From: an uncultured Clostridia bacterium
GTDB taxonomy: Bacteria > Bacillota > Clostridia > Christensenellales > Aristaeellaceae
Direction of reading: 5' to 3'
DNA length: 16,940 bases
NCBI GenBank assembly: GCA_937874275.1
Contig: CALNAU010000078.1
Coordinates: 1-16,940 of the forward strand
Below are positions 13,293 through 16,940 of this stretch, piece by piece; position 1 is the stretch's first letter, and every line of letters starts with the position of its first letter. Position numbers and translations under genes: made by a program. Below the pieces are notes generated by a model. It ran no database searches. It was not told the origin of the DNA and saw only the letters and a list, made by a program, of their open reading frames with translations.

Positions 13293-15398
13293 ATGGCCGA
13301 TCAAAACAATATCCCCGACATGCCTGAGGCGATTATCCCGCCGGGTGTTGAGGCGCCGATCGAGGCAGTGCACGAAGAGGTCAACCAGGCCGAGCTGGAA
13401 GCGATCATGAACAAATATGACCGCGAAAGCGCCTTCCGTGTGCTTCCGGACTTCCGCGGCAAAGCCATCGGCGTTATCTGCGTGCTGTTTTCCATCATCC
13501 AGCTGTACAACACCTTCAACCCCATCACCTTCATCCGCCCCCTGCACCTGGGGCTGGTGATGCTGCTGGGCTTTCTGCTGTATCCTGCAAAAAGAACCTC
13601 CAGCAAGACGACCTTGCCCTGGTATGACATCGCGCTGGCAGTCATCGCCTTTGGCGTGTGCTTTTACCAGGTGGTCAACGAGAACGCCCTTAACGCCCGC
13701 CTGCGGCTGAAACCCTTTGAAATGTACCTGGGCATATTGGGCGTCATTTTGCTGCTGGAGGCAACGCGGCGCGTGGTGGGCCTGCCCATCGTCATCATCG
13801 CGGGCACGTTCATCCTCATCGCGCTGTTTGGGCAATACCTGCCGGGCTTCCTCAAGAGCAACCTGAGCATCCGCAAAATTGTGGAGCACCTGTGGTATGA
13901 TAAGGAGGGGGTCTTTGGCCCGGCCATCGGCGCCTGTACCACCTTCATCTTCCTGTTCATGCTGTTTGGCGCCTTCCTGGAGAAGACGGGCGTCGGGCAG
14001 TTCTTCATCGACCTGGCCAACGCCCTGGCCGGGCACCGCCGCGGCGGCCCCGCAAAGGTGGCCGTCCTCAGCTCCGCGCTGATGGGCACGGTATCGGGCA
14101 GCTCGGTGGCCAACACGGTGGGCACGGGCAGCTTCACCATCCCCATGATGAAGCGCATGGGCTACCGCGCCCAGTTTGCCGGCGCGGTGGAAGCCGCTGC
14201 CTCCACCGGCGGGCAGATCATGCCCCCGGTCATGGGTGCTGCCGCCTTCCTGATGGTGGACTCGGTGGGCGTCAACTACGGCACCATCATCAAGGCCGCC
14301 ATCATCCCGGCGCTGCTGTACTTCACCGGCATCTACATGATTATCGACCTGGAATCCAAGAAGCACGGCCTGATGGGCCTGGCCAAGGATAAGCTGCCCA
14401 AGGCCAAAAAGCTGATCATGGAAAACGGCTACCTGGCCCTGCCGCTGCTGGCCATCATCTTCATTCTGGTCGGCACCTCCCTCACCCCGGCCTACGCCGC
14501 CCTGATCGGCATGATCGTGGCCGCCGTTGGCGGGTACTTCAAAACCATTGTGGAGCTGCTGGTGCCCGGCAAAAAGAGCGTCCAGCAGATCATGGACAGC
14601 CGCCCCGGCCTGACCGGGCGCGACTATTGGAGCGCGCTGGAGACAGGCGCCCGCAGCGTGCTGGGCGTGGCCCTGGCCTGCGGCACCTCGGGCGTGGTAT
14701 CGGGTGTGATCACGGTGACGGGCATTGGCGGCCGCATCGGCGGCGGCCTGACCGACCTGGCCGGCGGCAACCTGATTTTGCTGCTGTTCTTCACCATGAT
14801 CACCTCCATCATCCTGGGCATGGGCGTGCCCACCACGGCCAACTACCTGATCACCTCGTCCGTCATGGCACCGGTGGTTATCAAGGCCATGCAGGTGGCC
14901 CTGCCCGAGGTGGTGGCGAGCCTGCAGGCAGCCGGCCCCGGCTTTGTCAACCTGCCTCCGCACCTGTTCACCTTCTACTTTGGCATTGTGGCGGATATTA
15001 CGCCGCCGGTCTGCCTGGCGGCGATGGCCGGTTCCGCCATCGCCAAGTCCGACCCCATCAAGACCGGTTTTGAGGCCACCCGCCTGGCCATCGCGGCCTT
15101 CCTGATCCCCTACCTGTTCATCTTCAACCCGCAGCTGCTGATGATCAACGCCCCCTGGTATGACATCCTGCGCATGACCATCACCGCGTTGATTGGCATG
15201 TTCGGTGTGGCCATGGCGTTGCAGCGCTTCTATGTGACCAAGCTCAACGTCATCCAGCAGCTGATGGCGCTGGCAGGGGGTCTGCTGCTCATCGACCCGG
15301 GTGCATTGACCGACCTGATCGGCATCGCGCTGATCGCGCTGGTCATCATCTGGCAGAGGATTCAGATTCGCAACCAGCCCAGGCCGGCAGCCGCCTGA
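13293..15398 (+). CDS. TRAP transporter fused permease (4TM/12TM, DctQM fusion)
   Basis: This 701-residue membrane protein joins the small and large TRAP subunits in one chain, as usual for TAXI systems. About 50 polar residues come first, then hydrophobic segments including GVICVLFSII, LGLVMLLGFLL, ALAVIAFGVCF and a long pair around 145-190 forming the DctQ-like part. The DctM-like part carries GTVSGSSVANTVGTG, the KRMGYRAQFAGAVEAAAS loop, GGQIMPPVMGAAAF and, in its second half, MGVPTTANY and ITPPVCLAA. It follows the receptor gene by 127 bases. AAGGAG precedes the ATG. The gene is GC-rich like its neighbours, and a long antisense open frame over it is a composition artefact. Confidence 0.94.
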   Translation: MADQNNIPDMPEAIIPPGVEAPIEAVHEEVNQAELEAIMNKYDRESAFRVLPDFRGKAIGVICVLFSIIQLYNTFNPITFIRPLHLGLVMLLGFLLYPAKRTSSKTTLPWYDIALAVIAFGVCFYQVVNENALNARLRLKPFEMYLGILGVILLLEATRRVVGLPIVIIAGTFILIALFGQYLPGFLKSNLSIRKIVEHLWYDKEGVFGPAIGACTTFIFLFMLFGAFLEKTGVGQFFIDLANALAGHRRGGPAKVAVLSSALMGTVSGSSVANTVGTGSFTIPMMKRMGYRAQFAGAVEAAASTGGQIMPPVMGAAAFLMVDSVGVNYGTIIKAAIIPALLYFTGIYMIIDLESKKHGLMGLAKDKLPKAKKLIMENGYLALPLLAIIFILVGTSLTPAYAALIGMIVAAVGGYFKTIVELLVPGKKSVQQIMDSRPGLTGRDYWSALETGARSVLGVALACGTSGVVSGVITVTGIGGRIGGGLTDLAGGNLILLLFFTMITSIILGMGVPTTANYLITSSVMAPVVIKAMQVALPEVVASLQAAGPGFVNLPPHLFTFYFGIVADITPPVCLAAMAGSAIAKSDPIKTGFEATRLAIAAFLIPYLFIFNPQLLMINAPWYDILRMTITALIGMFGVAMALQRFYVTKLNVIQQLMALAGGLLLIDPGALTDLIGIALIALVIIWQRIQIRNQPRPAAA

Positions 15399-15424
15399 CG
15401 AATCAAATCTTTCCATAGAACTCC

Positions 15425-15456
15425 GGGACGCCCCCAAACAAGGGGCGTCCCTTTTT
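15425..15456 (+). terminator. Intrinsic terminator of the TAXI operon
   Basis: GGGACGCCCC (15425-15434) pairs with GGGGCGTCCC (15442-15451), a perfect 10-bp stem with a 7-base loop, followed at once by five T residues. It lies 27 bases after the permease stop codon. Confidence 0.9.
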
Positions 15457-15556
15457 GATGCGGATCACCTGCAAAAATTCTTTTTGGTGTTATGGAACTT
15501 TTTCTCCCCGCCCGCCGTCATACGGGTAACAACGCAACGGAGAGGAGGATGAAACG

Positions 15557-16087
15557 ATGATGAAACGCATATCAGCCATGCTGGCGGCGCTGATGCTCCT
15601 CGTGGGGATGACGCCCGCCCGGGCGCAGGAGGAGCGTGATATCATCATGATGGCGCGCTTCTACGGCGCCTGGGTATACAGCGACACCGTGGTGACCCTG
15701 CAGCGCGACGGCACCAGGCTGCAATTTGACCTGAGGATGCTGGACAACGATATCAAGCATGACCCCGACCGGGTGCTCCACTTCCTGCGCACCTATGGCC
15801 TGAATGGCACCGGGCTCATCCGGGATGTGCCCCCGCCGGTCACCCTGGCGCCCATGCCGGCCGAACCATTGGCCCAAATCGAGGCACAGCTGCCGTTGCT
15901 CAAGGAGCAGACGTTTGAAACGCGCTTTGACAAGACGGACACGGGCTCCCAGCTGCTGTTTGCCCTTTACCAGCAGGATGGGCTGAGCAAAATGACCCTG
16001 CTGCGGGAGGATGGCTCCTATGTGGGGGAGAGCAGCGACCCCGCAGCACAGCGCCTGATTGCCCTGATGGCGCAGCCCATCGAGTAA
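15557..16087 (+). CDS. Exported protein of unknown function
   Basis: I do not recognise this 176-residue protein. It has a standard signal peptide (MMKRI, hydrophobic core at 7-17, cleavage after ARA at residue 23). The mature part has no Cys and no membrane segment. It begins with an acidic stretch, then strand-like segments such as WVYSDTVVTLQRDG and TRLQFDLRML, a Pro-rich linker (PPPVTLAPMPAEP) and a second half with KTDTGSQLLFALYQQDG. GAGGAGG stands nine bases before the ATG; a second ATG follows at once. It is separated from the TAXI operon by a strong terminator and from the lipoprotein gene by 141 bases, so it is probably transcribed alone. Composition is host-like. Confidence 0.75.
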   Translation: MMKRISAMLAALMLLVGMTPARAQEERDIIMMARFYGAWVYSDTVVTLQRDGTRLQFDLRMLDNDIKHDPDRVLHFLRTYGLNGTGLIRDVPPPVTLAPMPAEPLAQIEAQLPLLKEQTFETRFDKTDTGSQLLFALYQQDGLSKMTLLREDGSYVGESSDPAAQRLIALMAQPIE

Positions 16088-16144
16088 AGACCGGGCCGGT
16101 ATACAAGAAACAAACAAAAGATTGGCAACTTTCGAACAAATTTG

Positions 16145-16153
16145 TGGTATACT
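16145..16153 (+). promoter_or_regulatory. Extended -10 promoter for the lipoprotein gene
   Basis: TGGTATACT combines the TGn extension with a good -10 hexamer. The only -35-like hexamer, TTGGCA at 16122-16127, is 20 bases away, which is too far for a normal pair, so an extended -10 promoter is the better reading. Confidence 0.45.
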
Positions 16154-16228
16154 GCGCGGCGTGCGCCATCCCGATTGGGTTTCTCGCAAGCCCCCAAGTA
16201 TTGATACAACAAGGATAGGAGAACATGT

Positions 16229-16693
16229 ATGAACACCAAGAAAACACTGGTCACCATTCTTTCGCTGGCGCTGGTCGCCATCCTGCTGACCGCATGCGGC
16301 GGCGGCAAAGCCTCCATCGAGGGCAAATGGACCGCCCCCGACCTGGCCGAGCTGATGGGCATGGATGAAATGGGCGCCCTCGCGGGCGACGTAGTGTATG
16401 AGTTCACCAAGGACGGCAAACTGCTCCTCACCATGGGCGGCAAAAGCATGGAGGAGGTTGCCCGGGAGCTGATGAAGTCCGCCAATATCCCCGATGCGCA
16501 GGTAGAGGAAGCCCTGAAGGATACACCGCAGGTGACCTACAATGTGGACGGCAACAAGCTGACCATGACCACCAAGATTGGCGAAACCGTGACGGAGGAC
16601 AGCACCGAGTTCAGCATTTCCGGCGATAAGCTGACCCTGGCCAGCGGCATCGGCAACGCCGGCGAAGGCGTCACGCTGACCCGCGTGAAGTAA
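16229..16693 (+). CDS. Small lipoprotein, lipocalin-like
   Basis: The 154-residue protein carries a lipoprotein signal: MNTKK, a hydrophobic core and the lipobox LTAC with the acylated Cys23, followed by a GGG linker. The mature domain opens with IEGKW and alternates short strands (VVYEFTKDGKLLLTM, VTYNVDGNKLTMT, FSISGDKLTL), as in small lipocalin-like lipoproteins common in clostridia. A helical insert (about 74-97, MEEVARELMKSANIPDAQVE) interrupts the strands. The function is unknown; surface attachment is confident. TAGGAGA precedes the ATG by seven bases; an ATG four bases upstream is out of frame. Confidence 0.82.
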   Translation: MNTKKTLVTILSLALVAILLTACGGGKASIEGKWTAPDLAELMGMDEMGALAGDVVYEFTKDGKLLLTMGGKSMEEVARELMKSANIPDAQVEEALKDTPQVTYNVDGNKLTMTTKIGETVTEDSTEFSISGDKLTLASGIGNAGEGVTLTRVK

Positions 16694-16713
16694 GCCGTTC
16701 TATCTTACAGATG

Positions 16714-16749
16714 ACCGGGCGCCCCATGCGGAGCGCCCGGTTATTTTAT
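16714..16749. terminator. Terminator hairpin between convergent genes
   Basis: ACCGGGCGC (16714-16722) pairs with GCGCCCGGT (16733-16741), followed by TATTTTAT. It begins 20 bases after the lipoprotein stop. Its right edge reaches the stop codon of the minus-strand gene at 16741-16743, so it sits exactly where two converging transcripts meet and may serve both. Confidence 0.75.
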
Positions 16750-16940
16750 GTCCGTGTCTACCGGCTCGCCCCACCATCGGCAGCGCGCCATGTCCACCCG
16801 GCCGTCGGGCAGAAAATACACGCCCTCCTGTTCCAGCATGGCGCGGCGAAGGGGCGCGTACACCCCGCCTGTGATATCGCCATCAGCCATCACCACCCGC
16901 TGCCAGGGCAGGCCGTCCGGGCAGTGGCGCATGGCGCGCC
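16741..16940 (-). CDS. Alkyltransferase-like (ATL/MGMT-fold) DNA repair protein, C-terminal part
   Basis: The minus-strand frame is open from the window edge to the TAA at 16743-16741; the start is outside. The visible ~65 residues match the C-terminal DNA-binding domain of O6-alkylguanine transferases. The motif PCHR that holds the reactive Cys is PWQR here (LPWQRVV), the mark of alkyltransferase-like proteins, which bind O6-alkylguanine and hand it to nucleotide excision repair and do not transfer the alkyl group. The RRAMLEQEGVYF and GRVDMARCRWWG segments complete the family pattern. A Met in the visible part (base 16932) is internal, since the family helix continues before it. Confidence 0.85.
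   Translation of the reverse strand, partial: RAMRHCPDGLPWQRVVMADGDITGGVYAPLRRAMLEQEGVYFLPDGRVDMARCRWWGEPVDTDIK

Noticed and set aside
12164..13294. 376-codon minus-strand frame opposite the TAXI receptor
   Set aside because: Gly/Val/Asp-rich translation without motifs. The + strand has a signal peptide and the TAXI signature.
13119..15437. Very long minus-strand open frame (772 codons) opposite the fused permease
   Set aside because: Its translation is Gly/His/Gln-rich low-complexity text, the mirror of a GC-rich membrane protein gene. The + strand carries clear family motifs.
1..16940. CRISPR array, tRNA or rRNA genes, prophage or transposase genes
   Set aside because: No regularly spaced repeats, no cloverleaf or rRNA-like stretches and no recombinase or phage motifs were seen on either strand.

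Overview
The window looks like the chromosome of a GC-rich member of the Bacillota, probably a clostridial lineage. Strong AGGAGG-type ribosome binding sites precede most genes. The flanking genes use GC-rich codons, and TRAP transporters of both the DctP and TAXI types are present. No rRNA, tRNA, CRISPR array or transposase gene is visible. The taxonomic guess is inference from style, not from a marker gene.

Left part (1-9914): the 3' end of a bacterial enhancer-binding (sigma-54 activator type) regulator is followed by a 285-base AT-rich intergenic region with repeats that could be operators. Then comes a run of nine genes on the + strand that reads as one catabolic cluster: a DapA-superfamily lyase/aldolase, a PIG-L-fold protein closest in motif to GalB-type hydratases, a D-2-hydroxyacid dehydrogenase, a complete DctP-DctQ-DctM TRAP transporter, a fumarylacetoacetate-hydrolase-family enzyme, a mandelate racemase/muconate lactonizing (enolase superfamily) enzyme, and a full-length UxaA/GarD-type sugar-acid dehydratase. 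Together they look like uptake and breakdown of an unidentified hydroxylated carboxylic acid (sugar acid or oxo-dicarboxylate): transport, dehydration, redox and hydration steps, then carbon-carbon cleavage to small oxoacids. The exact substrate cannot be read from sequence.

The cluster is mosaic in base composition. The DapA-type and UxaA-type genes at its edges are GC-rich, while everything between is AT-richer. The switch falls inside the last ~22 codons of the first gene and the first ~11 codons of the last. This is what a cassette exchange by recombination within the flanking genes would leave.

Middle (9915-12077): between the convergent uxaA-like and ArsC-like genes lies a gene-free, hairpin-rich segment bounded by two identical 29-base hairpins and an inverted 17-base repeat, resembling a small non-autonomous interspersed element. 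Then come a two-gene minus-strand unit (GNAT acetyltransferase, ArsC/Spx-family reductase) and, divergently, glutamate racemase (murI), each with a recognisable sigma-A-type promoter.

Right part (12078-16940): a second TRAP system of the TAXI type (solute receptor plus fused 4TM/12TM permease) has its own promoter and a strong intrinsic terminator. Two small exported proteins follow (one with an ordinary signal peptide, one lipoprotein), then the 3' end of a minus-strand alkyltransferase-like (ATL) DNA repair protein that runs off the window.
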